DNA of 64,000 nucleotides from Hortaea werneckii (Eukaryota > Ascomycota > Dothideomycetes > Mycosphaerellales > Teratosphaeriaceae). The position numbers and the translations under genes were made by a program. Under the pieces are notes generated by a model, which was not told the origin of the DNA, ran no database searches, and saw only the letters and a program-made list of their open reading frames with translations. Where the stretch lies: positions 2,170,001-2,234,000 of the forward strand of contig JBAOKB010000144.1 of the NCBI GenBank assembly GCA_037044905.1, in the 5' to 3' direction. Of this stretch, positions 44,747 to 58,170 are shown one piece after another; within the stretch, counting starts at the first letter, position 1, and each line of letters begins with the position of its first letter.

Positions 44747-45900
44747 ACATGTAGGTTGCGAACAAGGTTGTTCTTCAAAGTCTTGAACATAGACTGGTTG
44801 CCGTCCAATGTCGCACAGAGGGCCCGAGGATGTGGTGGAGGTTGTTATAAGGTTCAGGGTATTCCCGCGACAGCCGGATCGTCCACGGTGCGTGACGGCA
44901 AGTATGCTTGAGTGCTTCAAAAGAAGCTTCGATGCTTCTGTTCGTCCCCGCATTCTTGAACCGAGGCGTGGGGCCCCAGCTATATTGATGGTTGTTGAAG
45001 TGTCCGCGGACGAAGAATATGTGAAGATATGCAGGGGAAGGTCAGGGCTTGCCAACTGATCGACAGCTAGCGGAGTCGCACAACACTGCAAGTAATAGTC
45101 TGAGCAGTGATACCAACCAACGAGCGGACACCCTTCTTCCAGCGAACCTTGTGTGATAACCCAACTTATTAACTCGGTTGGCAAACCGCTGATCATGTTC
45201 ACCGAGCACGTATCACTCGCGGGGCAAACAAATTGCTTGCTAGACCCGGGGTTCGGACCCAGCATCAGTCAGACTAGCAGAATACTTTCCAGATACGTGA
45301 TGTTTGCGTTAGTATTGCATACATCTGAACCAGCGTGACCACTTTGCGCAAATTGCAGGATTTCCGAGGCCCCTGAAGCAATGCGAATGTTGCGGAGTGG
45401 ATGTCTGTAATGAAGTAACTTTGCTAGTAGTCAGTAGAGCTGTGAGAATGCGGAGAGTCCTTGGTGGAGGTGCTGGTAGTTCATTTCTCATCTCTCGGAA
45501 GAAGTGTCGACGGCCTTCGTCCCTTCGAGTGTCGCTGATCCGAGGTATATTGATGTTTGATATATTTGTCATAGATTCCGCTACTGGCCCCAGGTAATGC
45601 AGCACGAATAATGCCGTCGTGTCCATTGACTACCTAGCTACTTCAGATTAGTTGCTTTTGCTTCTCTAGTTGGTCGTCTTCTCCTTTTTTTTTATACGTT
45701 GGTGTAGCAGGAAAATCTACTTCGTGGTGGAAAACAGAGACGCAGTCAATGGCGAATGACCGTGAAAAGTAGCTGCAAACACGACCCTGTTTAATCGTTT
45801 TCTTGAGGCGAAAAGAGAGACTGAAGCAATTTGAGCGGTATATTCATTGATTCATGACGGATTGCTGATATCTGCGAGACCTTGTATCCTTTCAAAGGGC
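44747..45900. other. Intergenic, nothing recognised
   Basis: 1.15 kb to the 3' end of the metallophosphoesterase gene. A T-run lies at about 45686-45695. ORFs on both strands are short and not convincing. Confidence 0.4.
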
Positions 45901-47001
45901 TCAGGATCGACTGGGCAAATCCATATCGACTAACCAGGGAGCGTTGACTGGTCGATATTTCACGTCCATGATTGCCGCGTTGATGAGAGCAGTTTGCTCT
46001 CCAGGGGCGATGCGCTCGCCGTTCGCTGTTATATCGAGGTATGCAGCATGCCGTTCATTCGTGGCAGCCGAGTCCACCGGCACAGGCTTGACGCCATTTT
46101 CAGGTGCCATCCCGGATGCATACTTTCCACCTTTCCATTCAGCTATGGTTGAGGTGTCGGTTGCGATTCGATCAGCATCGGACCAGTTGACAAACTCCGC
46201 GCCCCAGCCTTCGTGGATGTGTCCGAAGCAGTGCATCAGAGGGCGGGCCCGCATCAAAGCCCTTAGAAGATGAGGGCACCCGGCATCAACACCGCTATCT
46301 GTCTTGTCCATCCGCTTGTAGGGGGGTCCATGTGTGATCATGATGTCTATCGGCGCCTGCGAAGACCGATCGGGCACCGGGTAGCGGGTGATGAACTTGG
46401 CATCTTTAAGCGTAGTAGCTGGCGAATTGAAACAGTCCTCATCTAGCTCGTATGGAAAGGCCCAGTCGCAAAACTCAGGTGTGTAGGGGTTGGCGTAGAT
46501 ATTTATGTGCGCGCCATTGGGAAGGGAGATCTGGTGCGTGCCTTCGTCCAAGAATGTAATCCCTTCGAGCTTTGCACGACCATCGGAAGCAGTCCAAAGG
46601 TCCCGTGCCTGTTTCCAGACGAAACTGGCCTGCTCCTCAGAAAGGTTGTGCTGTTTCCGGTGACCGAAGACAAAGTCCCTGTCCAGCGAAAGGTCCTGTA
46701 TTGCGGAAACGCGAGTCAGTCTGTTTGGAGGGCTTTACTGCGTCGCCGTACTTACGTGGTTACCAGCAATAACAAGTTTCACAGGGGCATCGATTGCTTG
46801 TAGCATATCAAGCGTTTCCAGGTATTCACTCATCAGGCCGGTTTGCGTCAAATCACCACAGTGGATGAGCAGATCTGCTTTGGGCAATGGCGCCGTAAAG
46901 GGCGACTGGGACATCTCGACATTGCCATCCTCGTGCGATAGAGCCGCACAATGTGTATCTGAGATAATGAGAACGCGGGTCTTCACCGTGGTTGATGCCA
47001 T
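45901..47001 (-). CDS. Calcineurin-like metallophosphoesterase
   Basis: Two-metal phosphoesterase of the cytosolic, small-domain type; substrate unknown. Exons (minus) 47001-46756 and 46695-45901; the 60-bp intron (GTAAGT, CTGAC, ACAG) splits the GNH-D motif in phase 0. Product 346 residues. Metal-binding motifs are in order: RVLIISDTHC (DxH), LLIHCGDLTQTG (GDxx), VIAGNHD across the junction, ITHGPPYKRMD (H) and LMHCFGHIHEGWG (GHxH). An upstream in-frame ATG at 47067 would add 22 residues, but the conserved domain starts within ten residues of the chosen ATG. Related fungal proteins (often called Ser/Thr protein phosphatase family) have not been tied to one pathway. Confidence 0.9.
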
Positions 47002-47318
47002 CTTTGATGCTGGAAAACGATGCCACCAGCAAGGTGGCGCGTCAACCAAAGCGACTTGCTGAGTCATCGCCCCGTGGAGGAAGCGCTCCTTCCCACTTGG
47101 ATGGAGCGTCCGACTCGATACATTCGGACAGTGAAAATGCATCTGGACACAATCTCTACTTTCGTCAATATCGTACTGGAATGTACATAATGTGGTCATA
47201 TGGTGACGCGAAGATCAGTTCATACTGTCGACAACATGCTAGCTACCTCCTTTGCTTCCCACAAGTCTCATCTAATAAGGAAGCGTCTGGTTATAAAGCG
47301 ACTGCACGGTGACGCCCT
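47002..47318. other. Intergenic, nothing recognised
   Basis: 317 bp between two minus-strand genes; promoter of the metallophosphoesterase and terminator of the beta-mannosidase. Confidence 0.4.
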
Positions 47319-50300
47319 TCAACCATTTCCGTCGGTGCTATCATTCTTCACCTTGTAACCGACTCCTCTCGAACAATTCGCTCCAAGCCAGAAGCCATTG
47401 GAGTCGAACGCCACGACCGCTCCAGCCGGATAGTCCAGCCACACCCAAGCGGCTACGCCGCTCGTCGCCGTCACCGTGAAGTTCTTGGTGCTTTCAGAGT
47501 ACTCCAGAGTAAGACCAGGGTCTACAAGATTTGCAGAGCGTAGGGCAGTTGGGTGGAACCAACTCTCGTGCATGAATGTGCGAGTGTTGTTAGTATTGGG
47601 AAGCTTGCCCTCCGCCTCCACTTGCATCCGCAAGACACGTTCTCAGCACTATAGTCGCCGAGGACCTCGTTTGTGAATGCCTGTAGGACCTTGGTGCTGT
47701 TGATGGCCCCTACGTTGAAGTCGACCGAGGAACTTGTGTTGATCGACAGCCTGTTACCTTCCCAATCGAACCACTGGAACTTGGCTGTGCCGGCAGCCGG
47801 ATCCCATAAGTCGCTTGTTACCCAGCGGAGAGATTACCGGTCGCCATGTCGTAGTAAGGCGAGATGACGATGGGTTGGTAGGCATCCTTGGCCGCGTACT
47901 TCTGGCTGTCAGTACTGTGTCAATTTCACCAGAGAATGTTACTACTCACATGCAGAATCTTCCATCTACCATCGTATTCAATTCCTAAACATGATATCAG
48001 CTTGCCATCTTGAGAAATGTGTACTACAGCCGACGCTTACCTGCCCACGAGGGCGCAACCCAAATGTCTTCGAGTTGCCAGTAAAGACTACCAAGCTGTC
48101 TGTGATGAACGGTTGAGCCGCTGTTAAATGTAACACATGCGGCGTGAACATGCTTACCTTTCTGGGAGACCCGAACCTCTGCGATAGAATCGAATCTCTG
48201 AAACATATCTAGTCTCACCATCAGTATTTTGCATGCCTATCGCAACATGGATCATTATCATCTTACAGATCAGCCTGGAAAATCTGCGTGGCGTGGCACC
48301 AGGCGCTAAAAGTTCGCCACCGGGTCTGTCTTGTTTGGTACAGGATACCACAGTTCAACAGCCTTCATACATAGTCAGCAGCATCCTGGAAGAAGCGGGA
48401 CATTCGGTCTCACCTCCGTCATTTGTGCTTGGCCTATGGAAGCATTGGCAAAGTTTGACTGTCGTACAGGAACGTTGAGTCAGCAGAAAATCCTCAATAA
48501 AAGAGGGGTTACATTCGAATCGTACCGTATTCAGTCCCTCTGCCGGTGGATGATGATCTCTGAGCATAACTGTCGAGCTGTTGAAGTGAAGATCGGCTTC
48601 GGAGATCTGACTTCTCCACGACTGAAGGCTAGGCATGCCTGTTGAGACGCAACTTTATTAGTATGCGTCTCCTGATATAGATGAGTAAATGACCTTAGTG
48701 ACGTACTGTGATAGCCGAACTCGTTGCTGAAGCGGCCAACCGGGTATGCAGAGTCGTTGTAAAGCACACTAGGATCGTAATTGTAAAAGTCCGTCTCCCT
48801 GCCTTTCTGTCAGTAGTCCATTCTCCAAATGCTGATCGACAAGCCATACCCATAGATATAACCAGGTGTCAGGTTGTTATATCGCTCAACAATAGGAACG
48901 GGGTTGCTAAAGTTGAGACTCTGCCAACCATTGCTAGTCGAGCTCGGCGTGTACGAGATGCTTCTGGTGTTTTCAAATACTGCAGGTAATAGGGTGTCGA
49001 GGAAGACTGTCTCGTACTGCTTGAGGTACTTTGGGTACTCTTCAGGGGCCGATTCGTTGACCAGATATAATTCAAGGTTCTCTAGTTCATTTCCTAGACA
49101 CAGAAATCAGTCAGTCTTTGATACTTGCTGCGATTTGAACTATTGATGAGGGTCATAGTACCTCCAGCCCACAATGCTAGTGAAGCTGTGCAGCGTGTCA
49201 GCAATTTTCTCAAGGATATTTGCTGACGGATGCTCACGATGGTGATTGACTCGCCGAACTTGGTAGCGTGCTTCGTCCGCCACATTGGCCAGGAATTCCG
49301 GGTTGACGGGATACAGTGCATCGCCGAATTCGAACTCGCTCCAGAGCAGGATGCCTCGCACATCAGCACTGTCGTACATGTAGTCAGGGCTATACGCGCC
49401 GCTACTCCAGACTCGCAGCATGTCTATGCAACGATATGTTAGCAACCGTCTTGGTGTCTTGAATCAAAGCTATCATACTCTGATTGCCTTCGACGACGCT
49501 GTCGAACAGCGTGTCGATTCTCTCCGGGGTCACACGAGGCCAGAAAGCATCTGGAGGGATAAAGTTGCTGCCTTGGCGTAGAACTCATGGCCGTTGATCT
49601 CAAAGTGCCAGTTGTTGCCAGCGGCGATACCCTGAGCAAGTTGGACATCTGAAATAGGATACTGTGATAATATAAGCATAGAGAACGCCCATTGAGCTTC
49701 AAGATCATACCTCATTCAAGACGATAGTACGAAAGCCAACCCGTTTTGACACGGAAGCAATGGTCTCGTTCGATGGCGACACCACCTCAATAGCAATGTA
49801 ATAAAGATTCTGTTCACCCATGCCATTGGGCCACCACAGGTCGACTGCACCGTTGGGAATCACCGTTTGACCAGTGATGGTGGACTCCGTGGAGTTCACG
49901 TCCTTCAGGTTACCACTGTAGATAGTATTGTTTTTCATGTCAGTGAGGGAATAGCGCATCTTCGCACCGCTTGGCAGGTCTCCGTAGTAGTCCACGCTTG
50001 CGTTGACGATCCAAGGCTGGCTCTGGTCTGGAATTGTCAAGGGAAGCTGTCCTTGTCTGTAAACGTCAACCAGTGTATTTCGGACCCGGATTTGCTCTTT
50101 TCCCAGCTGCACAACCTATTATGGTGCATTAGAAACTGCAATTAGTCGAGTTTGTGGCAAATCACTCACATAAGCAGGCTTCCATGGCCCTGCAGGTGCG
50201 AAGGCAGGACCCCAGTCCCAGCCGAAATCGCTCTGCTCCTTGCGGATGAACCATCGGTTGAGGAATTCGAACTGTATTTGTACGCCTTCAGGCCATGTCT

Positions 50301-50820
50301 CTTGGCCTGGCTCGTTGGCAATAGCATTAGCTATCTTGGGTGCAGAGCCGAAGTTGATACTAAGCACCCTGTCTTCCTCTGCTGGGCAGCCAGACAAGAT
50401 GGAAGAGACATCGAACCAGTACTGTCGAAATTGGTCATTGGTACTCGCAACGTGTTGGCCACAGAATTCGATTGAGGTAAAGGTGTCTAACCCATCAAAC
50501 TGCAGCCATGTTGAGCTGGCGTCACTTGAGAGGCCGGCAATGGGAGCGCTAGTGTAGGTCCAATTGCTCCACGCAACCCATCGGAGGTTGAAATCATTGA
50601 GCCCATAGTACGGGTCACCGATGACCTGATTTGCGTACAGGTCGAGATGCGCTTGAGAGGGTAAATGAGCAGGGACGGAGACGTTAAGCTCCGGATTGGA
50701 TACCGTCCAGTCATCCCCTACAAGGCTTATGATCTTCTGAGAGTATGCGGGAGGAATAACCATGGCTGCTGTCGCAGCAAGAATATGATAGAGCATTCTG
50801 GCAAAGCTATGGAAAAGCAT
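47319..50820 (-). CDS. Secreted GH2 beta-mannosidase, 14 exons, four one-base frame breaks
   Basis: Removes terminal beta-D-mannose from mannan oligosaccharides. Exons (minus): 50820-50170, 50115-49711, 49661-49479, 49423-49238, 49185-49162 (24-bp micro-exon), 49093-48850, 48798-48707, 48638-48526, 48458-48414, 48362-48267, 48208-48158, 48099-48041, 47984-47950 and 47898-47319. Signal peptide around MLYHILAATAAMVIPPAYS. Family marks: FGWDWGPAFAPAGPW, VDLWWPNGMGEQ, HEFYAK, GNQNMLRVWSSGAYSPD, LLWSEFEFGDALYPV, the acid/base Glu in LWAGGNELE, and QLEDIWVAPSWAG. The frame loses a base at 49571-49572, about 47824 and about 47636, and gains one in the A4/T4 run 48308-48311. With these counted, every intron phase closes and the length is 921 residues, as in Aspergillus enzymes. 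Confidence 0.92.
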
Positions 50821-52165
50821 TCATTACGTTTAAGCGAAGTCTTGGGAAAGCTTGGTCGTTTTGTACCTGGCACCACGGAAAGACCTCTCCGAATCGCGGA
50901 AAGGCCTCTGCATATCTCATAGTGCAGTGATTCGTGTTTGAGGCCACACTACATTTCAGTGAGAAGATGCAGTCGTGACGGGCGGAGCGGGGTGTAATGA
51001 CATGGGATACTGTAGGAATACGAAGAGCGTTCCCCGTCTTTAAACAGGCAAGTCGGAAGGACGATCCCCGGAAGTCCACATCGTGAACGTGAGGAGAAGC
51101 GTCGATAGCGCACCGCATCGACACTGGCAGATGCAACACCGTCATCGTAGGATGAGACACCTAACGTGGTGACGTCCAAATGCAGGTCATACAGTGGGGA
51201 AAATGCTCCTTCCGGGAATGGCAATAAAGGCAGGTGGACATGGTTAAGTAAGCAAGAAGCGGGCGCACAGGCGTGAGAACCGAATGCCGGTCGATCAAGG
51301 GCTGTAAGGATGGGGCTGGTGATCCGATGGCGGGCTGGCGGGCCTCAGCGCACAAGGTTAAAGTTTCGGCTGTAGATCTACTATCGCTGGCTCCATTATT
51401 TGGGTACAAAGGTTGGGTCGGACTGATGAGTTCGAGGGCCGCGAGGATAGCTGGCAGTAATCTTCAGCCGGTGGCTTAAGGAGCGAGACCATTTGTTGCC
51501 GTATTGATTGCAAGCTTGATCAATTTGAATGAGACGGGGAGAAGCCCATCGCATCGCCAGCCTGGTAGGTTAAGTTGAGCCGCAAGTCAAGTGTACAGTA
51601 CCTTGACTTTAGCTTTGAAGACCGCTTAAGGGGACATTCAACTCGACGCAAGCCTCCCTATGATACCTCAGACGACATGTTGCTCTCTTTTGCAAATCAG
51701 AGGCCCCGTTGTGAAAGCAGTGGCCTCTTCGGATTCCCATTGCAAGCCTCGAAATCAGTGGTGTGTCCTCATCCAATGTGTACCTGGCTGGCCCGAGCTT
51801 TCGGCGTTAAACTGAAATAGCACAGTGCAGCAGATGATGGGTCAGGCAACCCAGGTACGCGCAGTGGACTTCGTCTATTCGCTACCGGGACATCTGCACC
51901 TTTAGGGTGCGAAACGCACTCATCACGCGAAACACCTCGCGGCCACATTCGTTCTCTACCCCTTCGTACTTCTATCGTGTACTGTGTGCTGGGAATCGCC
52001 ATTGCTCGCGCACTCGGCATTGACCTTATCCTCACTTCGAACGTTGAAGCTAAGCTTGACCGCTACGCATAATATCGAGCATTATACCGGCATGATCTAA
52101 AAGTACGCTGCTCATAAGCATTCGATACCAGCTGCGAGGTCTTGTCTGCCCAAGGCCTTCGCGCC
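50821..52165. other. Divergent intergenic region
   Basis: 1.35 kb between the divergent beta-mannosidase and DOCK genes. It should hold both promoters. ORFs such as 51575-51820 are short and featureless. Confidence 0.4.
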
Positions 52166-55100
52166 ATGCCTTGGAAACCACTGCCGTCTGTCGCCTTTGC
52201 GATCTGCACCTATCCCTTTCGCGCGACCGAAAACGACGACCTTCCACTCCAGGTCGGAGATTGCCTGTATATCATCGAACAAGGCGGAAAAGATGGCGAC
52301 TGGTATCGAGGATATCTTGTGGGCTTTCCGTCCCTGCTGGCGGGACTCACAAACGCTCATGGCGAGCAATTGGACGCTCGGGTCTTCACGGGCATCTTCC
52401 CCCGGAACTGTGTCGAGGTGCGCGAAGTGATGGAAGACAACAAGAGCAATGGCCTGGTCACTATGCGTCGGAACGAGAGTCCTGCCGAGGAGGCGGGAGA
52501 TGGACGCGAACAACGGAAGAGCCAGACACACCATCCCAGACGGCTGAGCAGGGCATTGAGCCGGAAGAGGAGCTCGCGCAGTGTCACGAGGAAACACAAG
52601 CCGCGACTGGTGCCCGACGAGCCTATGCCTAGGGACCCAAACGCACCGAAGCCTCCTGCGCCGGTGCCGCTTTTACGTGTAGGCGACGAGACTGGACAGT
52701 CCGAAGAAGAGCCATTGGTCGACGAAATCGCGTCTTGTTTGCGCGAGTGGCATGATGCGCGTCTGCATGAGCTACTTTTGGCTCGAGGATACAGCCAGCT
52801 TTCCAAAGTGCAGGATTTAATCAAAAGGCTAGACACGAGTAGGAAGCAGTTGGTGCACGATGTGATGACTTTGAAAGAGCTGAACAAGCTGCGCGAAGAC
52901 ACTGTGTGGGACTTGGTCGCAGGCAACAAAATGCTTAGCGACGAAGTCATTGTGCGCAGCCCTACCCAGAAAGGTCGTATCCTGACTGCGGACAACTCGG
53001 CGATCGAGATGACGAGGTTGCAATCCAATATGAGCATATTGGACAGGCCGCCAAATCCGCCCCAGGATGTTCACATGGTTTATCATGTTCTGGTCGATTT
53101 GCGCAACCTGGTTTGCGAGGGTGACGAGCCTGCGACACTTCAAATGTGTCTATTTCAGAAGGTGTTTGGGGACAAGGCGAGACCGCTTAGCGAAGTGTAT
53201 GCGGTATCTATACCATTGCCAGAGGCTCCAGCGCAGACGCCTGAAGATCAAACGAAGAGTTTGTTCGTCAATCTGAGTGGAACAGACATTGGCCTGGCCG
53301 CTGATACTACCGAGCTTTATGTCGTGTTCAAGCTACTGAAGGAGGAACCTGTGCGTACTGGTCTGCTCTCGCAATCAGGCGCTGGGCAGCCGCCGAACGC
53401 GACAACAGCAAGTAACTCGCAGAAGTACTCTGTTCGCGAGGTCGGCGCAGCGTATTCGGTAGTCAGCGGAAGAAGGATGCGCACAATCGCACGCCGTCAG
53501 AGATGTCCAGGCCTGGAACTTCCTTGTCTGAGTACTCCAACGGTACCACTCACTCTAGTGCGGCTCAGACTGATCATCAATCGTCAAGAGAGGAGGTGCA
53601 AACAGTGAAGCGGACTGCAGGAGTTGGTGCTCTAAATATCAGTAAATGTGCCAGAACTCAATCTCGGATGGAGCGAAGCATAAGCCTTTGGACCCCTACA
53701 ACGCCAGCTGACGATCGAAGTGACGAGACGGATGACTGGGCTGATGTGATCCGCGAACTGCTGCGCAGTCCTACGGGAGGTTATAATCGCCTTTCAATGG
53801 TCAAAAGATGCGACGTGTCTGTCACAGCGTTCGCATCCGCTGACCTCGATGCGCTGGTGCGCAATACACCGACATTGCTATACGATGTGCCCATGACTCC
53901 CAAGATGGGGTTCACGGGTGTCCCTACTGAGCGGAGAAGCGATATCTATGTGACTCTTACTGAACCCATGATTCCACATCATGCACACCTTTCACACTCA
54001 AAATTCGGCAACGTGCCATTGAGCCAACGCTGTCAAAGCAATCTCGGTAACCTGCAGCTCACCCTCGAAGTACGCAAAGCTGATGGTGAGCGCTTGGAGG
54101 ACTGTATCTTCACGTCCTCGAACCATCAAGGGCACACTGCATGGAGAACGACTGGTGTCGAACGAGGGGAAGGCTGGAACCAGACGATACGGCTTGCTAT
54201 ACCACCCGAAGATGTGCCTGGTAGTCACATCGTAATGAGCATAGCAGACTCACCGAACTTCCCATTCGCACTAGCCTGGGTACCGCTGTGGGAAGGCGAC
54301 GCATTTGTCAGAGACGGCGATCATCAAGTCGCTTTGTACGTCTACGACGAATACTCATCCAGTATGATTGGTGGCAAGGGTGCTTACCTCGCTCTGCCTC
54401 CCTGGTACAATAAAGCCGATGTTTTGCAGCAAAACGCGGCGACCATTTCACTGCGGACCTTCCTCTGCAGCACGGAGTATTCCCAGGATCCAACACTCCT
54501 TGGCCTTTTATCATGGCGCAATCTATATGGTCAAAAGCTCCTCGAATTGCTGGAGCGATTCGCTTTCGTTCCTGAGATTGAGATTGTAAAGCTGCTAGGT
54601 GAAGTCCTTCAGGCGCTTTTCGAAATTCTGCATGAATACGCGAACAGCGAGACCTATGAAGACCTCATCTTCTACAACTTTGTGGTTGTGCTTACTGCTG
54701 CGCGTGACAGAAGATTCAATGTTCATGACGTTATCGAGCATTACGCAACCACGAGGCATCATTGGCCATATGCGAGCCAGTGTCTTGTTCGAGCTTATCA
54801 GAGGCTTCTAACCAATCCGCTCGATTCAGATGCGTCTCGAAAGCTACGCGCAACGTTCAAGGTTGGCGACCAGATCCTCAAATTGATCATCGAGACGACT
54901 CAGGAACCCGCTGATAACGCAGAGGCCGAAACGAACGGAGATGATCACGCCCGACTGGACAGCTTTGCTCGAGACTTACAGAAGCTATTCGTTGCCTTAA
55001 TGGCGCTGATGCGAAACCCCATGCCTGTCTTGCTAGGCACGCAGACAATCGTCATCCAGCATTTCCATACCTGGCTGCCAGAGCTGCAAAGCGCCATACC

Positions 55101-58100
55101 GACTGCAGACATTCTGGAGATAGCAACAGACTTGATGGATGCGTGCTCTCAGGCTCAAGGCAAAATGGTACTCTACAAGCTCATGCTTGTTATCAACTAT
55201 ATCCACTTGGACATGTTCAAGCAAGACCACGTTCGCACAACGTTGGTTGCTAATGTCTTTCGCTGGCTTGCGCCCTACTGGGGACAGACGCATGGAGTAA
55301 CTCAACAGTGGCGTGATCAGGTTCGTCTCTGTTGCAGTGCGGTGGCAGCGCAAATGGAGACGCTCGATGAGCAGAGTTGCCAGTACATACCCAAAATGGT
55401 GGAGTCTTACGCCGCACTCTCCAAGGCGAAGCAGGAAAAGAGAAGGAGCTTCAGCATGCTATTCCCTACTACTGTTCCGTTCCCGTCAAAGCGAGCGCCT
55501 GTCGAGACCGACGTTGACGAGGCGATGTTGGAAGTTTCCGCGTTGTTGGCCGCCGCTCTTACTACACAGAAGAGGCTGTATTTCGACGCCAGCCAAGTCG
55601 ATATACCCGGCGTACTTTTGCAAGCGCTAAAGGTTGGACAGAGCGTGCTAAACTGCGAGGCCTTCCCGCGCAGCTGGGTCAGTCTGCATGTCAGTCACCA
55701 TCGCTACGCTATGACTGCTCTGGAGCGCATCTCGGAAATCCTCATCGATTCTCTGCCTGAGATGGTTGGCGCCGATGTAACAGAAGCTATGGACTTTGAC
55801 ACTACATTGTGGCGAGCTTTCTTTGACACGCTATTCACGGCGGTAAACAGTCCAGCCCTCGCAATGGAGACCTTCCCGGAGCAGAAGCGTAGGGCCATCT
55901 GGAAGATCGCGGGTGACGTTCGCGAATCTGGTGCCAGCTTGCTTCGCCGGACGTGGGAGGCTATAGGATGGGATACCGACGAAGATAGCAGGAAGCTGCA
56001 CGGTATCGAGCGTATGGGTGGCTATCAAGTCCAATTCGTTCCGGAACTTATCGCACCTATTGTCGAGCTTTGTCTAAGTGTGCATGCTGGCCTTCGCAGT
56101 GTGGCTGTCGAAGTCTTGCGAACTATGATCATCAGTACCTGGGAGATCGACATGGACTTGACTATTATTCAGACGGCTATGATCGAGTGTCTGGACCAGT
56201 TGTGCAGGAACAAGGCAACTACGGAGTCATACCTGCAGAAAAAGTTCATCGACGAGATGCTTGGCCAGTTCAAGTCATTGCAAGGCACATCAGAGGCTGA
56301 ACTCTACAATGCCGTGGTCGACATGTTCAGTAAGGTTGAAGACTTGCTCAGCATGCTTGCAAACGTCCATCGCAGCGATTCTATCGGCGAAGCTACGCGT
56401 ATTGTCGACACGCTCCGATTGATGTCTTTCCTCAAGGACGTCCAAAGCGATGAAGCTTACATCCGATACGTCCATCAACTGGCCGATCTTCAAACTGCAG
56501 CTGGCAATTACACAGAGGCTGGCTTGGCGTTAGGCTTGCACGCTGACAAGTACGAGTGGGATCCTTTGGCAAATGTCAAGGAAATGCCCGACCCTAAGAT
56601 GATCTCGCAGACGGCATTCGAACGGAAAGAACAGCTTTACTTCGATATGTGCAGGCGTTTCGAGCAGGGTCTGTCGTGGCAGCGTGCTTTGGCCGCCTAC
56701 AAGGAGCTTGCGGATCAATACGAGTTCAATGTCTACGACTTCTCGAAACTGGCTCGGACCCAGCGTGCTATGGCTGGCATTCACGAACGGATCGCTAAGG
56801 GCGAGCGTGCCATGTCACGATACTTCCGTGTCGTCTACAAAGGTCATGGTTTCCCTCCCAGCCTACGTGACAAGGAGTACATCTTTGAAGGACAGCAAAA
56901 CGACAGGCTTTCCACTTTCGAAGACCGTTTGCAGCAATTGCATCCCTTGGCTCAAATCGTGCGCTCTGCGAAGATTGAAACAGACGTGGAAGGACAATTC
57001 CTGCAAGTGTTCTCCGTCAGTCCACACAAGAATACTTCCCATCCGGTTTACCAGCGCCTCAAAGTATCTCAGGCTGCGCGTGAGCATGCGCTGTTGTCGA
57101 AACCGCAGTTTTTCGCGACCACGACTCGCCACCCAGCGCATGACATTCCGATAACCGAGCAGCAGGTTGAAAAGGTCATCTATACTACCGCTGAGGCGTT
57201 CCCTACCATTCTCCGCCGGAGCGAGATTGTCAAGAGCGATACTGTGAGTCTTTCGCCAGTACAGGCCGCCGTTGAGCGTACGACGAGGAAGACGCAAGAG
57301 CTGCTTGGTCTGCACAAGCGCGTTTCCAGCGGCGAGGATCCAAGCTCGATCGATCGCTTGACCGAAGATCTTCTCTTATCGGTAGATCCGAACTCTGAAA
57401 GTAGTGTGGCCAGATATCGAAGTCTACTGCCATCGTCCGTATCTCTAGAGGCTACCTCGCAGGAAGCCAGCACAGCCGAAGTCGAGCAGGATGAGGAAGG
57501 CGAGCCACAGCTTGACGCAATTCAAAATGCCTTGAAGATTGCTCTGTTGGATCATGCGTTAGCTATCAGAAGCTGTCTCGGTCTATTCAATCGCTCTGCT
57601 TATTTGGCAACGAAGGCAGAGATCGTGCCACGATTCGAAGCGACCTTCGGGAATGAAATCGCACAGCTTTTCCCTCACAGCGAAGGTCTGATGATTGACC
57701 CAACGCCGGAACCGAGTGTACGTGAGCAACCGTCTGCGAGACAGTCGGCTTTCTTACTGCAGCAACAACAACAACAACAACAGCAGCAGGCTGCTTCTGG
57801 AGCACAGCAGAACGGTCAGGTGACTTCTGAGCAAGCCGAAGAACAGAATCATCGCCGCGCAGAGGAAGAAGGACAACGTTCACGTCAAGGCCGGCGATCA
57901 TCCATACCTTGGCTCAACCGGCGCTCAAGCTCCAAGAACCCACTGAACGACTCCTCCAACTCCGGACGCCCGCAATCTCGCCAGCGCAGTCGCAGCCGCT
58001 TGCGGGATTTCAGCTTGACCCGTCGCCTCAGCTTCAGGAACAGCAGTGATAAGTTGCGCGACACCGAAACGCCGACGGGGGAAAGGCCGAATGGACAGAC

Positions 58101-58170
58101 CTTCGAGCGGCCGAGCACGAACAGACGGATTATAATAGCATGTCCACTGCGGACTTGCGGAAACGACTGA
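52166..58170 (+). CDS. DOCK-family guanine nucleotide exchange factor (SH3, C2/DHR-1, DHR-2), one or two one-base frame breaks
   Basis: Activates Rho/Rac-type GTPases; yeast Dck1 works with Lmo1 on Rho5. About 2000 residues with no introns. The SH3 domain is near the start (FAICTYPFRATENDDLPLQVGDCLYIIE... to IFPRNCVEV). A helical region follows (residues ~180-260), then the C2-like DHR-1 around residues 560-720. DHR-2 lies near residues 1430-1700: FDMCRRFEQGLSWQRALAAY, ARTQRAMAGIHERI, YFRVVYKGHGFPPSLRDKEY, IFEGQQNDRLSTFEDRL and the nucleotide-sensor region ending LLGLHKRV. The tail has a poly-Gln run and basic Ser/Arg-rich text. The frame loses one base near 53470 between YSVVSG and KKDAHNRTPSEMSRPG. 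A further loss near 58122 would replace the last residues with a STADLRKRLNFLKAES tail. Confidence 0.92.
57760..57792 (+). repeat. CAA/CAG microsatellite encoding poly-Gln
   Basis: A run of CAA and CAG codons in the DOCK tail, giving about ten consecutive Gln. Such tracts vary in length between strains. Confidence 0.85.

Noticed and set aside
44666..45265. 199-residue minus-strand ORF
   Set aside because: No domain, no signal peptide, and composition like spacer; it also overlaps a better plus-strand coding-like segment.
45241..45275. Possible tRNA T-arm (GGGGTTCGGACCC)
   Set aside because: No matching acceptor, D-arm or anticodon arm could be found around it.
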